From contig JACHLS010000010.1 in the NCBI GenBank assembly GCA_014204635.1, positions 62,001 through 126,000 of the forward strand: a stretch of 64,000 nucleotides of DNA, given 5' to 3'. Below the pieces are notes generated by a model. It saw only the letters and a program-made list of their open reading frames with translations, made no database searches and was not told the DNA's origin. The number at the start of each line of letters is the position of its first letter. Position 1 is the first letter of the stretch. This document shows positions 29,958-39,958 of the stretch, one piece after another. Both the position numbers and the translations under genes were made by a program. Source of the stretch: Sporosarcina luteola (GTDB taxonomy: Bacteria > Bacillota > Bacilli > Bacillales_A > Planococcaceae).

Positions 29958-31682
29958 TCAGACAAGCGTATTCACTTTTTTATCCTCATACACACCAACC
30001 CGATTGCGGCCTGCCTGCTTTCCGCCAATGTAAAGGGCCCGATCCGCTTTTCGCAATAGATCCTTGGCGTCACTGGCGTCTTCCGGAATGGAGGCGACGC
30101 CCGCGCTGATTGTCATATGGACATGAATGGGGTTCCGATCTGCCGTCAGGTCCGGTATGATCCGGAACGCAGACTCCTTCACTTCCTTGCGAATGGACTC
30201 AGCGATTTGATAGGCCTGTAGTTTGTCCACATCTGGCAAAAGAATGACAAACTCTTCTCCGCCATAGCGCGTCAGCTTAGCTCCATCCCTTGCATGCTGC
30301 TGCAACAACTCCGCAAATGCACAGAGCAGATCATTGCCGCTCTGGTGTCCATATGAATCGTTGATGGACTTAAAATGGTCGATATCCAAAATGATAACGG
30401 ACAGCTGAGTTATTTCTTTTGTATGAAAACGGACCATTTCCTCATCCATTTTCCTCTCTAAATATCTATAATTATGCAACCCTGTCAAACCACAGCGCTC
30501 ACTCTTTTCCACCGTCTTTTCAAAGTACTTCGCCTTATCAATAGATGCAATTAAGTAGCCTGCAAGCAGGCCGACCATTTTCGAGTGCAACTCCGTGAAT
30601 ACGTAGCGGTTGCTTGCGGTCAAACATAAGAAACCTTCCGTCGTCGTTCCGCGTTTTATTGGAGTTGTCATGACGGATTGGATATTCGATGCAAACTGAC
30701 AACGCTCTAACTTGCTGATCATTTTCCGATTGGGAAGAACGTTTGTCGACTCCATATCCAGTCCACTTGCAACCGTGAGTCTTACTGGGCAAGTAAACAG
30801 CCTTGCTTCCTCTACAATTTCCCCGTTCTCCACCACTCGAAGCATCTCTAGGTTCTCTCCCCTTAAATCGATAATATAGGCATTTTCATAAGGGATGACT
30901 GTCTTTAATTTACTGATGAAAGCGTCCAGGACATCCACCACTCGCAAATTTCCCGCCAACTGATGGCCAATTGCAGTAGCAGAAGTCAATACTTCGTGCA
31001 ATCCCTCCGATTTGACATATCGCCTTGTAATAAACAACACCAAGAGGAAAGGGATGCCAATGATGAGGAATGACTTGTATTCAAGGACCCCAGCCAAGAA
31101 ACATAACGCAATGGCAAACGGAAGAAGAAGTATAGTGATCAAATAATCCTTCAACGCCGAATCCCAAAAACCGATTGCCTTGTATTTCACAAATTTGAAG
31201 TAAACGAGAAGCAGCAAGTTATTGATCACGGAATAAGTGGAAGCATAGATAAAACCGAGCAAGGCTAGCCTTCCAACAGACGCCTCTTGCAACATACCGC
31301 CTAAAGCATAATAGACGGCACCACTTGATAAGGAAACAATCGCAAATATAACTGAATTGCCGGCAAATCTCATGACCTTTGACGTGGAGGACCGATCCGA
31401 AAATAACAGAAGGAACACACCGAGCTGAATGAATACTGTTTCAACCAAAAGACCGTAGTGGAAAAATACATAAAATAGGATCCATCGTTCTAGAGTCAAT
31501 GACACGCTGTTCAACCGGATGGGCAGCATCATGATCAGTACCAGGAGTAATAAATTGACCCCAATATCTATCCAATCCAAGTCACCAATTGGAAAGTAAC
31601 GAAAAGCAATGTAAAAAATTGAAGGGAACAGCAACAACCATAGAATTAATATCACTCTTTTTTGCATGGCATTGTATTGCAT
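29958..31682 (-). CDS. Membrane GGDEF protein (probable diguanylate cyclase) 1
   Basis: The 574-residue protein has about six or seven N-terminal membrane helices (1-230), a GAF-like middle (about 240-390) and a C-terminal GGDEF domain with the active-site motif RYGGEEF and ILDIDHFKSIND. It would make cyclic di-GMP from GTP. At the place of the product-inhibition motif RxxD the sequence reads RDGA, so feedback inhibition may be absent. ATG 31682 follows GGGGGGA. It is a tandem paralogue of the next gene and lies beside the pilus operon. Confidence 0.88.
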   Translation of the reverse strand: MQYNAMQKRVILILWLLLFPSIFYIAFRYFPIGDLDWIDIGVNLLLLVLIMMLPIRLNSVSLTLERWILFYVFFHYGLLVETVFIQLGVFLLLFSDRSSTSKVMRFAGNSVIFAIVSLSSGAVYYALGGMLQEASVGRLALLGFIYASTYSVINNLLLLVYFKFVKYKAIGFWDSALKDYLITILLLPFAIALCFLAGVLEYKSFLIIGIPFLLVLFITRRYVKSEGLHEVLTSATAIGHQLAGNLRVVDVLDAFISKLKTVIPYENAYIIDLRGENLEMLRVVENGEIVEEARLFTCPVRLTVASGLDMESTNVLPNRKMISKLERCQFASNIQSVMTTPIKRGTTTEGFLCLTASNRYVFTELHSKMVGLLAGYLIASIDKAKYFEKTVEKSERCGLTGLHNYRYLERKMDEEMVRFHTKEITQLSVIILDIDHFKSINDSYGHQSGNDLLCAFAELLQQHARDGAKLTRYGGEEFVILLPDVDKLQAYQIAESIRKEVKESAFRIIPDLTADRNPIHVHMTISAGVASIPEDASDAKDLLRKADRALYIGGKQAGRNRVGVYEDKKVNTLV

Positions 31683-31695
31683 TCCGATCCCCCCG

Positions 31696-33399
31696 TCATC
31701 TTACATATTCCGCAACCCGGTCTCTGCCTGCCTGTTTTGCGCCGATATATAGAGCCCGATCTGCATTTCGCAATAAAGTGATCGCTTCATCCGTATCATC
31801 CGGAGCTGCCGATACACCAATACTTGAAGTAATGAACACATCAAGCTGTTGTTTGTCCTCGCTCAAATCCGGAATGACGGCAAACGGCGTCTCTTTGATT
31901 ACTTGCCGAATCGTTTCTGCTAAAACAAGCGCTTCTGCCTTCGTATAATCCGGAAGCAAAATCAGAAACTCTTCTCCTCCATATCTGCCGACTATCGCGC
32001 CATCCGGCACCCTCTCTCTCAGCAAGCCGGCGAAACAGGCCAGTATGTCGTTTCCACTTTGATGGCCGTAGCTATCATTCACTTGCTTGAAGTGATCGAT
32101 ATCAAGCATAATGACAGCAAGTGAACTAAGCTCTCCTTTATGAAATCTCTTCATGTCGGCCGCTAATTTTTCTTCTAAAAATTTATAATTATAAAGCTTT
32201 GTCAGTGCACATTTTTCGCTCTTTGCCAACACTTCTTGCATATACCTTGCCTTATCGAGCGACACGATAAAATAGGAGCCTAGCAAATCTAAAATCTTCA
32301 ATTGATATTCTTTGAAAGCCTTGCTTCTTCTCGAACCTAGCAATAAGATGAACTCCACCTCATCATGATGGGAGATTGGGACACAAAGGATGCTCTCCAG
32401 GTCAACTGGCGCAAAATGCAAAGCATTTACTTCCCATTCCTCTCTTCTGTCAAAGATGGCTGGTTCATTCTTTGAAAGAACCATTCCCGCTATTCCTTGG
32501 CCAATAGGAAATGCTTCACAATCATTTTCGACGAACCGGTCGTCCACTAAAGCACGGACTTCTTCCAGCCAACGACCATGATTTTTATACAAATATACAT
32601 AATCTGATTGAAACAAAGCGCATGTCTTTTCCATAAATTGATCCCGAACATGTTGAACATCGGTAATGCCGGCCAATTCGTTCCCAATGACACCGGCCGC
32701 TTTTAGATCGCTGTTCACTCGCTCCGATTTACTGTATTGACGTATAATCGTTACGGTCACCAAGTAGGGAATGCCAATCAGGGCGAACGCACTATCCCCA
32801 ATAGTTTGCAATAAATAGTACAAAGTTAGTGCAATAGGGAGCAAAAGAACAACACTGCCATACTCAAAGGCAATATCTCGCATGGTAAACACGGAAGAAC
32901 TTCTGCTGATTTTATAATAGAATTTCAGTATCGTTAAATTGGACACCGTGTAAAAAAGACGATAGACTGCAAGGCCGAAAAGCGCCAAGCCAAAATTCAG
33001 AGTTCCGATCTTCCCTCCAACTAAATAAAAACTAGCCGCCGCAATAATTGAAGTTACACAAACCATTGTTGAGTTAAAAAAGTACCTTTTCGCAATCGGT
33101 AGCGGTTTCTTTTGCACTGCCAGTGTCGCAAAGAGTGCTACTTGACTGACTAGCAATTCGATAAACAGGCCATATTCCAGAAAAACAGCCATGGTGACCC
33201 ACATTGTCAACGAAATAGGCTTCCCGTTGAACTTCACAATAAAAGCTGAGGTGAGCAGCGCCATGGCGATGTACATCCCTAGCCTCATAACATCAATAGA
33301 GTCAGGTGAAAAATATATCCATGCAAAAACAAATCCAGAAGGGACAACGAGCAGCCATAAAAAGAAATAAATAAGTAGATGATCTCTCTTGTTCGACAA
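31696..33399 (-). CDS. Membrane GGDEF protein (probable diguanylate cyclase) 2
   Basis: This 567-residue protein has the same layout as its neighbour: N-terminal membrane helices, a GAF-like middle (PIGQGIAGMVLSKNEP fits a GAF core) and a C-terminal GGDEF domain with RYGGEEF and MLDIDHFKQVND. The RxxD position reads PDGA. The start is TTG 33399 after GGGGGGA; no ATG fits better. Thirteen bases separate it from the following paralogue, so the pair arose by tandem duplication and is cotranscribed. Confidence 0.88.
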   Translation of the reverse strand: MSNKRDHLLIYFFLWLLVVPSGFVFAWIYFSPDSIDVMRLGMYIAMALLTSAFIVKFNGKPISLTMWVTMAVFLEYGLFIELLVSQVALFATLAVQKKPLPIAKRYFFNSTMVCVTSIIAAASFYLVGGKIGTLNFGLALFGLAVYRLFYTVSNLTILKFYYKISRSSSVFTMRDIAFEYGSVVLLLPIALTLYYLLQTIGDSAFALIGIPYLVTVTIIRQYSKSERVNSDLKAAGVIGNELAGITDVQHVRDQFMEKTCALFQSDYVYLYKNHGRWLEEVRALVDDRFVENDCEAFPIGQGIAGMVLSKNEPAIFDRREEWEVNALHFAPVDLESILCVPISHHDEVEFILLLGSRRSKAFKEYQLKILDLLGSYFIVSLDKARYMQEVLAKSEKCALTKLYNYKFLEEKLAADMKRFHKGELSSLAVIMLDIDHFKQVNDSYGHQSGNDILACFAGLLRERVPDGAIVGRYGGEEFLILLPDYTKAEALVLAETIRQVIKETPFAVIPDLSEDKQQLDVFITSSIGVSAAPDDTDEAITLLRNADRALYIGAKQAGRDRVAEYVR

Positions 33400-33476
33400 A
33401 CTCCAAATCCCCCCAAACCGATTAACTTACATCTGAAGCAATCTTAAACCATTTCCATTTGTTACATCTTGTTCCA

Positions 33477-34703
33477 TTATAATAGAAAATAGTTCGAAAG
33501 ACTAGTCAAAAGATAGAGTGATCCTGCAACTATTTTCTTCCTACTATTTCCTCTTGTTAGTATTATAGAATCATCTTCCAGTTTTGTCACCCTTTTTGTA
33601 CTATACTGACAACTATTCATAAGCTGGTCGACTGACGCGGCTTGCGGATGAGGGAAAGAGATAAATGTAAACGAAGCAGCTACGGGAATTAATTCATCAA
33701 GGGTTTTCTGAATCTCTTTTGTCTGCAGCATTCCGATCACAAAATCGACCTTTTCTCCTGGGAATTCTCTCTTAATTGTCTCTGTCAATGCTCTCGCTGC
33801 AGCAGGGTTATGTGCACCATCCAGAAAGACTCCATCACTGACTTCCTGAAATCGGTACGGAAGCTGCGCTTTGCCAATGGCAGAGGCGACGGAATGCTGC
33901 TCTAACTTAATTCCTGCTTGCATCAAGACATCCAATGCGACTCCCACATTTCTGGCCTGATGTGGTCCTTTCATCCTCCGTTTTGGCCATTCAAATATTG
34001 CAGATCCGACGAATTGCTCCGTTTCTCCTTCTGCAACTTTGAAATCAGCTCCATAGCGTCTCCAGAGGCTATGTAAGGAATCCGCCTTTCGACCGATCAC
34101 TGTTGCTGCTTCCTCCGGCAGACATCCTGTTACAACGGGGACCTGCTCCTTAATAATGCCGGCTTTATGACCTGCAATTTCTGCCAAAGTCGTTCCCAGG
34201 AACCCTTCATGATCCAAAGCTACAGAGGTTATAACAGAAACGAGCGGCGTCACAACGTTTGTGCTGTCCAACTCCCCTCCCATTCCACATTCGAGCAATA
34301 CATAATCGGGTGCGTTTCGTTGAAATGTTACAAACGCAGCAACCGTCAGCAATTCAAAATCAGTCAATAAACCGCTGATGCCACACTCCTTCATACAACG
34401 AAATGACTCATCCAATTCCGCCTCCCTAACCGGAAGACCATCCAACCTAATTTGATCATGTATATCTACAAGAGCAGGTGACGAGAATACCCCCGTTTGA
34501 TAACCGTGCTCCTTCAATATAGCTTCCATGAAAGCTATAGTGGACCCCTTCCCATTGGTCCCCCCCACATGAATGATTTGTAAATCTTTTTCGGGGTTTC
34601 CGACCCGTTTCAAAGCTTCTTTTATATGCTCCAGCCCTGGTTGAATCGCCCCTTCGCTAGCGATGTTCCACCGCTTTTTATATACATCTAATTTTGGAAT
34701 CAA
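33477..34703 (-). CDS. folC: Folylpolyglutamate synthase / dihydrofolate synthase
   Basis: FolC adds glutamate to dihydropteroate and further gamma-linked glutamates to folates. The 408-residue Mur-ligase-fold protein has P-loop GGTNGKGST at 47-55, the LLECGMGGELDSTN motif and C-terminal HNPAAARAL. The start is TTG 34703 with GGAGGG six bases upstream. In B. subtilis it lies directly next to valS; here a divergent three-gene operon has come between them. Confidence 0.95.
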   Translation of the reverse strand: MIPKLDVYKKRWNIASEGAIQPGLEHIKEALKRVGNPEKDLQIIHVGGTNGKGSTIAFMEAILKEHGYQTGVFSSPALVDIHDQIRLDGLPVREAELDESFRCMKECGISGLLTDFELLTVAAFVTFQRNAPDYVLLECGMGGELDSTNVVTPLVSVITSVALDHEGFLGTTLAEIAGHKAGIIKEQVPVVTGCLPEEAATVIGRKADSLHSLWRRYGADFKVAEGETEQFVGSAIFEWPKRRMKGPHQARNVGVALDVLMQAGIKLEQHSVASAIGKAQLPYRFQEVSDGVFLDGAHNPAAARALTETIKREFPGEKVDFVIGMLQTKEIQKTLDELIPVAASFTFISFPHPQAASVDQLMNSCQYSTKRVTKLEDDSIILTRGNSRKKIVAGSLYLLTSLSNYFLL

Positions 34704-34766
34704 TTGAATCCCTCCATATGTTAAAATTAGCATAGGGTAAGTATATCATGGCCGGAGGGGTCCTAT

Positions 34767-35633
34767 ATGAGAAGTTGTTGGGTGATTTATAATGGCAGTT
34801 TACTAAGCGATAAATTTAAAGATCAAGCCGTACTTGTGGCCGAGGCGGCAGAACGGGCAGGCATTCAGGCAGTTTTGAAAAAGAATTTCGAAGTGATGAT
34901 CGATCTTGCAGCACCTCTGGCAGTTCGGCCGGATTTTGTCGTCTTCCTCGATAAAGATATTCTGCTCGCTACTTATTTGAAACAGAATGGCATCCCTGTC
35001 TTCAATGACCCGGAAGTGATTGAAACATGCGACAACAAAGCGAAACAATATATCAAGCTCGCAAAGGCTGGCATCCCCATGCCTGCTACAATCATTGCGC
35101 CGAAAGTGTATCCGAATTTCACTATTCGGAGCTCAGGTTATTACGAAACGGTCCTTGCGGGATTAGGTCTGCCTCTCATCATAAAAGAAGGACATGGATC
35201 ATTCGGCATGAAAGTATATTTGATCGAAACGGAGGAAGACTTTTACGCGAAGGTCGAAGAATTGCGGGGAGTTGACTACGTGTTTCAACAATTCATCGCC
35301 TCAAGCAGAGGACGTGATGTCCGGGTCAATATTGTTGGCGGTGATATCGTCGCGGCGATGCATCGATCCTCTGAAACCGATTTTCGGGCAAACATCACAA
35401 ATGGCGGCGTGGCTAGCAGCATTGAACTGACAGCGGAGCAAAAGACGATTGCACTGCAAGCTGCCGAGGCTGTGGGAGCCGAATTTGCTGGCGTTGATTT
35501 GTTATATGGTGAAAAAGAAAATCCACTCGTCTGTGAAGTAAATGCCGCCGCCCATATTCGCAATATTTATAATGTAACGGGGATCAATGTAGCAGATAAG
35601 ATGATCGAGTATATTGTAAGGAAGCTCACATGA
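34767..35633 (+). CDS. RimK-like ATP-grasp ligase 1
   Basis: The 288-residue protein has an ATP-grasp fold: lysine-containing LPLIIKEGHGSFGMKV (about 135-150) on the nucleotide lid, RGRDVRVNIVGGDIVAAMHR (181-200) and metal ligands in AGVDLL (Asp244) and CEVNA (Glu257, Asn259). RimK-type enzymes join an amino acid to a carboxylate using ATP. The substrate cannot be read from sequence. It heads a tightly coupled operon divergent from folC, with GGAGGGG before the ATG. Confidence 0.85.
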   Translation: MRSCWVIYNGSLLSDKFKDQAVLVAEAAERAGIQAVLKKNFEVMIDLAAPLAVRPDFVVFLDKDILLATYLKQNGIPVFNDPEVIETCDNKAKQYIKLAKAGIPMPATIIAPKVYPNFTIRSSGYYETVLAGLGLPLIIKEGHGSFGMKVYLIETEEDFYAKVEELRGVDYVFQQFIASSRGRDVRVNIVGGDIVAAMHRSSETDFRANITNGGVASSIELTAEQKTIALQAAEAVGAEFAGVDLLYGEKENPLVCEVNAAAHIRNIYNVTGINVADKMIEYIVRKLT

Positions 35634-36436
35634 AAGGGTGTCTCTATTATTCATCAGCGGAGGCTAAAAGAAATAACGGATTTATCGAAGACTTAATTAG
35701 ATCGGCCAATCGATTGAATATGGATTTGACTGTTCTGGTTGATGAAGAACAACCTGCAAAAGATAGTAATTTTATTTTATTCCGTGATCGGCATCCTCTT
35801 CTATCTTCCAAATGGGAAGCAGAAGGTTTCCGGCTTTTCAATCGGTCGGAAGTGAACCGGATCGCCAACGATAAGTATAAGACCTTTGAGCTTGCGGCAT
35901 TGCTAGGGGTTCCTGCGGTCCCAACGAAGAAAGTGAACTCTGTGCAACATCTTCCCTCCTTCCCCATTGTGTTGAAAACAAGGGATGGGCACGGGGGCCA
36001 TGAGGTTTGTCTTTGCCAATCAATAGAAGAGGCAGAGTCCTTTTTTGCTGAACATTCCGGCCGGCAGTTCATTTCACAGCCGTATGTTGAATCAAACAGC
36101 ACGGATATCCGGGTATTCATGATCGGAAATGAAATTCTAGGGGCCGTAAAAAGGACTGGGCAGGATTCGTTCAAATCAAACTACACATTAGGGGGCTCTG
36201 TAGAAAAATACTCTCTTTCCGCCGAGCAGGAAAAGGAAGTACAAACGATCACCAAAGCATTAAAAAGCGATTATATCGGGATTGATTTTCTCTTATTGCC
36301 GGATGGCCGCTGGCTGCTGAATGAAGTGGAAGATCCGGTCGGCGCCAGATCATTATATATCACACACGAAGTTTCCCCTGCATGGGAATTGATGAAATAT
36401 GTGAAAAGTAAATTAGAGGATGAGGTGATAGGTTGA
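35630..36436 (+). CDS. RimK-like ATP-grasp ligase 2
   Basis: The 268-residue paralogue overlaps the first enzyme by four bases (ATGA). It keeps FPIVLKTRDGHGGHEV (about 111-126), DIRVFMIGNEILGAVKR (159-175) and IGIDFLLLPDG, but the metal motif reads NEVEDPVGAR (Glu232, Glu234) where most members, including its neighbour, have Glu-x-Asn. The pair may act on successive steps or as a heterodimer. Substrate unknown. Confidence 0.82.
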   Translation: MKGCLYYSSAEAKRNNGFIEDLIRSANRLNMDLTVLVDEEQPAKDSNFILFRDRHPLLSSKWEAEGFRLFNRSEVNRIANDKYKTFELAALLGVPAVPTKKVNSVQHLPSFPIVLKTRDGHGGHEVCLCQSIEEAESFFAEHSGRQFISQPYVESNSTDIRVFMIGNEILGAVKRTGQDSFKSNYTLGGSVEKYSLSAEQEKEVQTITKALKSDYIGIDFLLLPDGRWLLNEVEDPVGARSLYITHEVSPAWELMKYVKSKLEDEVIG

Positions 36437-36696
36437 GCCCTGTTGTCTCCATTTTTCTACTGATTCTAATTGTCCTCCCGCTCGTCATATATATTTGCTA
36501 TATTGCAATTCGAGCCATGAAACAGACGCAATCTGGTTTAAAGATTATGGTACTTGGATTGCATCTATCTATTGTCGGAGGCATATTGCTACTGGATTCC
36601 AAGTTAGCTCTCTATGGAACTCCCTATGTTCTCATAGCACTTGGTCTGCTGATTTCCACGTATGGACTGCAGAAAAGCGACAAGGTAACAAAATAA
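36433..36696 (+). CDS. Small membrane protein in the ATP-grasp operon
   Basis: The 87-residue protein has an N-terminal hydrophobic helix (about 4-27) and two more hydrophobic stretches (about 38-55 and 60-78). The TTG start at 36433 overlaps the preceding stop (TTGA), with GAGGTGA as ribosome site. I do not recognise a family. Coupling suggests it works with the two ligases, perhaps placing them at the membrane. Confidence 0.7.
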   Translation: MSPVVSIFLLILIVLPLVIYICYIAIRAMKQTQSGLKIMVLGLHLSIVGGILLLDSKLALYGTPYVLIALGLLISTYGLQKSDKVTK

Positions 36697-36737
36697 AGCT
36701 GGCGGTCTCTTCTATAAAGAAGTCCGCCAGCTCTTTT
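36697..36737. terminator. Terminator shared by the ATP-grasp operon and valS
   Basis: AGCTGGCGG (36697-36705) pairs with CCGCCAGCT (36724-36732), with an inner CTTCT/AGAAG stem. The plus side is followed by CTTTTT; the minus side by TTTATTTT. It sits between two convergent stop codons. Confidence 0.88.
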
Positions 36738-39382
36738 TACATTTCTTTCAACTCATCAATCCGGCGCTCTACAGCTGCCTTCTTTTCCAAGTAATCTTTT
36801 TCTTTCTCCCGTTCTTCTGCAACAACCGCTTCCGGGGCCTTGGAAATGAATCGCTCGTTGGAGAGCTTGCCTTGGACACGCTTCACTTCACTGTCCCACT
36901 TCGCCAATTCCTTGGTCAATCGAGCAATTTCCTCCTCAATATTGATCAAGCCTTCTAAAGGCAAGAACAGTTCCGCTCCTGTAATAACAGCTGACATCGA
37001 TTTGCCTGGAGCTGAAATACCAAGGCCGATTTCGAGTGTGTCCGGGTTGCAGAATCGCTCAATGTAATTTCGGTTGGATTCCAAGACATCTACAATTGCC
37101 TGGTCTTTAGCTGCGATATACAAGGATACTTTCTTGCTCATTGGCGTGTTTACTTCCGCTCGGATATTACGCACCGAATGAATGAGATCGACGAGCAGTT
37201 TCATTGCTGACGCTTTATCCGTATCCGTTAAAGACGTATCAACAACTGGCCAAGCTGCAGTCGTGATAGAATCCCCTTCATGCGGCAGATTTTGCCAAAT
37301 CTCTTCCGTAATGAACGGCATGAGAGGATGCAACAGACGCATCGTATTATCGAGTACATAAGCGAGTACCGAGCGTGTCATCTTTTTCGCTGTTTCATCG
37401 TCTCCGTATAGTGGCAGTTTCGCCATCTCGATATACCAATCACAGAAATCGTCCCAGATGAAATTATAAAGGGCGCGGCCCACTTCACCGAACTCATACT
37501 TGTCAGCCAGTTTCGTCACTTGCTCGATCGTTTCATTCAATCGAGTTAAAATCCAAGCATCCGCCACAGATTTTTCGCCTGACAGATTGATTTCTTCATA
37601 CGTCATGCCTTCCATATTCATCAAAGCAAAACGAGAGGCATTCCAAATTTTATTCGCAAAGTTCCAGATTGCTTCTACTTTCTCTGTCGAAAAACGAAGG
37701 TCTTGACCTGGTGATGAACCCGTTGCCAGGAAGTAGCGCAATGCGTCTGCTCCGTACTGATCGATGACATCCATCGGATCTACGCCGTTGCCGAGCGACT
37801 TGGACATTTTCCGTCCATCTTCCGCACGCACTAGACCATGAATGAGGACGTCTTTGAATGGACGCTGCCCCGTGAATTCGATCCCTTGGAAAATCATGCG
37901 GGATACCCAGAAATAAATGATATCGTAGCCCGTGACGAGCGTATCAGTTGGGTAATAGCGCTTGAACTCTTCGTTTTCAGCATCCGGCCAGCCCATTGTC
38001 GAGAACGGCCATAACGCGGAGGAGAACCACGTATCTAAAACGTCATTGTCCTGATTCCAGTTTTCAATATCAGCAGGTGCTTCATGTCCTACAAATACTT
38101 CGCCCGTTTCTTTATGATACCAGGCAGGAATCCGGTGGCCCCACCAAAGCTGGCGAGAAATACACCAGTCGTGCAGGTTTTCCATCCAATTCAAATATGT
38201 CTTTTCGAACCGTTCCGGTACAAAATTGACCTTGCCTTCGCCATGCTGAAGATCGATCGCTTCTTTCGCGAGCGGTCCCATTTTAACGAACCATTGCGTG
38301 GATAAATATGGTTCTACAACAGCGCCGCTCCGCTCGGAATGGCCGACCGCATGCAAATGTTCTTCGATTTTAAAGAGGACACCCATGTCCTGCAAATCTT
38401 TAACGATTTGTTTTCGGCATTCAAAACGGTCCATGCCTTCATATTTTCCTGCTAATTGATTCATGGAGCCGTCTTCGTTCATAACGAGTACGCGCGGCAA
38501 GTTGTGGCGATTGCCGATTTCAAAGTCGTTCGGATCATGGGCTGGTGTAATTTTTACCGCACCGCTTCCGAATTCCATATCAACATAATCATCAGCGACA
38601 ATAGGAATCTCACGGCCGACAATCGGCAATTTGACCGTTTTTCCGATCAAGTGCTTGTAACGTTCATCTTCCGGATGAACCGCAACCGCCGTATCCCCAA
38701 GCATTGTTTCAGGACGGGTCGTCGCTATTTCGATGCTTCCGGTTCCGTCCGCTAGTGGGTAGCGCATATGATAGAATGCACCCTGTACATCCTTATGGAT
38801 TACTTCAATATCAGAGATGGCTGTTTTGGTTGCCGGATCCCAGTTGATAATATATTCGCCACGGTAGATAAGTCCTTTTTCATACAATTTGACAAACACT
38901 TCACGAACTGCGCGAGACAGACCCTCATCAAGCGTAAAACGTTCCCGGGAATAATCGAGCGCTAGACCCAGCTTTGACCATTGCGCACGGATATGGCTGG
39001 CATAGTCCTCTTTCCATTTCCATGTTTCTTCAAGGAATTTTTCCCTGCCTAAGTCATATCTTGTTTTGCCATCAGCACGCAATTTCTCTTCGACTTTCGC
39101 TTGTGTCGCAATCCCTGCATGGTCCATGCCTGGCAGCCATAGCGCGTCATAGCCCTGCATCCGTTTCATCCGGACCAGAATATCTTGCAAAGTCGTGTCC
39201 CATGCGTGGCCCAAATGCAATTTACCTGTGACGTTCGGCGGTGGGATTACGATCGTATAGGGTTCTTTCCCACTCTCCGGCTGCGCTTCAAAATACTTGC
39301 CCTTAAGCCACCATTCGTATCGGCCTGATTCAATCGACTGCGGATCGTACTTCGTTGGCATTGTACTATTTTCAGTTGTCAT
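36737..39382 (-). CDS. valS: Valyl-tRNA synthetase
   Basis: ValS charges tRNA-Val. The 881-residue class I enzyme has the HIGH-type motif KLHLGHAWD near residue 56, the KMSKS motif [13 protein letters not shown] in the second half, the editing-domain phrases [13 protein letters not shown] and the C-terminal coiled coil ([18 protein letters not shown]). It is under T-box control from the leader at 39455-39720. Confidence 0.98.
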   Translation of the reverse strand: MTTENSTMPTKYDPQSIESGRYEWWLKGKYFEAQPESGKEPYTIVIPPPNVTGKLHLGHAWDTTLQDILVRMKRMQGYDALWLPGMDHAGIATQAKVEEKLRADGKTRYDLGREKFLEETWKWKEDYASHIRAQWSKLGLALDYSRERFTLDEGLSRAVREVFVKLYEKGLIYRGEYIINWDPATKTAISDIEVIHKDVQGAFYHMRYPLADGTGSIEIATTRPETMLGDTAVAVHPEDERYKHLIGKTVKLPIVGREIPIVADDYVDMEFGSGAVKITPAHDPNDFEIGNRHNLPRVLVMNEDGSMNQLAGKYEGMDRFECRKQIVKDLQDMGVLFKIEEHLHAVGHSERSGAVVEPYLSTQWFVKMGPLAKEAIDLQHGEGKVNFVPERFEKTYLNWMENLHDWCISRQLWWGHRIPAWYHKETGEVFVGHEAPADIENWNQDNDVLDTWFSSALWPFSTMGWPDAENEEFKRYYPTDTLVTGYDIIYFWVSRMIFQGIEFTGQRPFKDVLIHGLVRAEDGRKMSKSLGNGVDPMDVIDQYGADALRYFLATGSSPGQDLRFSTEKVEAIWNFANKIWNASRFALMNMEGMTYEEINLSGEKSVADAWILTRLNETIEQVTKLADKYEFGEVGRALYNFIWDDFCDWYIEMAKLPLYGDDETAKKMTRSVLAYVLDNTMRLLHPLMPFITEEIWQNLPHEGDSITTAAWPVVDTSLTDTDKASAMKLLVDLIHSVRNIRAEVNTPMSKKVSLYIAAKDQAIVDVLESNRNYIERFCNPDTLEIGLGISAPGKSMSAVITGAELFLPLEGLINIEEEIARLTKELAKWDSEVKRVQGKLSNERFISKAPEAVVAEEREKEKDYLEKKAAVERRIDELKEM

Positions 39383-39454
39383 ACCAATTCCTCCTTCATT
39401 TCACACACTTCTCTACAGGATGCATATCAGCGAAAAAGATGCTTACAGGCTTCC

Positions 39455-39720
39455 GGAAAATAAAAAAACCCCTATCGCCAGAAAGGACGAAGGAGTTATT
39501 CGCGGTACCACCTTTATTCGTGCACACTTGCGCATGCACCTCAACATCTTGTAACGGCTTCTAACCGGCTTCCGCTACTTCAATTTCACGGAAACTGCTC
39601 CCGGGTGACATTCGACAAAACCATTCATAGACTCTTTCACCAAGCGAGCCCTCTCTACAATGAACCGTCATGTGTACTATCCCGTTCCACGCATCAATAT
39701 GCAATTGACCTTATTGTACC
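39455..39720 (-). promoter_or_regulatory. T-box leader responding to uncharged tRNA-Val
   Basis: The minus strand has the T-box core AAAGGTGGTACCGCG (core TGGTACCGCG at 39502-39511), a Stem I with AGTA and AGAGAG elements and the specifier stretch GAATGTCACC, where GTC at 39607-39609 is a valine codon. A terminator-like segment ending in GATAGGGGTTTTTTT lies at 39468-39490. Uncharged tRNA-Val would stabilise the antiterminator and raise valS expression. Confidence 0.92.
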
Positions 39721-39766
39721 GGAATGGAATAGGGAACGTCAACCACTTTAAGAAAGGAAGATAGTG

Positions 39767-39958
39767 ATGAGAAGAGGATATAATCCTTATTTATTGCCCC
39801 CATGGCTTCGAAAAACACGCTTTTATTGCAAGAGCATCATTATACCGATTTGTGTCTTTCAACTGGTTCGCGTATTGATTATCCCGACAACTGGCGATTT
39901 TCTCCTTCTCTGCGCCCTATGTGGTCTCACATTTCTGTTATACAAAAACATCATTTGA
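39767..39958 (+). CDS. Small hydrophobic protein of unknown function
   Basis: The 63-residue protein starts MRRGYNPYLLPPWLRKTRF and has two hydrophobic stretches (about 22-40 and 44-60). AAAGGAAG lies six bases before ATG 39767; a GTG one codon earlier is possible. Its 3' end overlaps the end of the convergent spoVID-like gene by 21 bases. No family recognised; it could be a small spore or membrane protein. Confidence 0.55.
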   Translation: MRRGYNPYLLPPWLRKTRFYCKSIIIPICVFQLVRVLIIPTTGDFLLLCALCGLTFLLYKNII

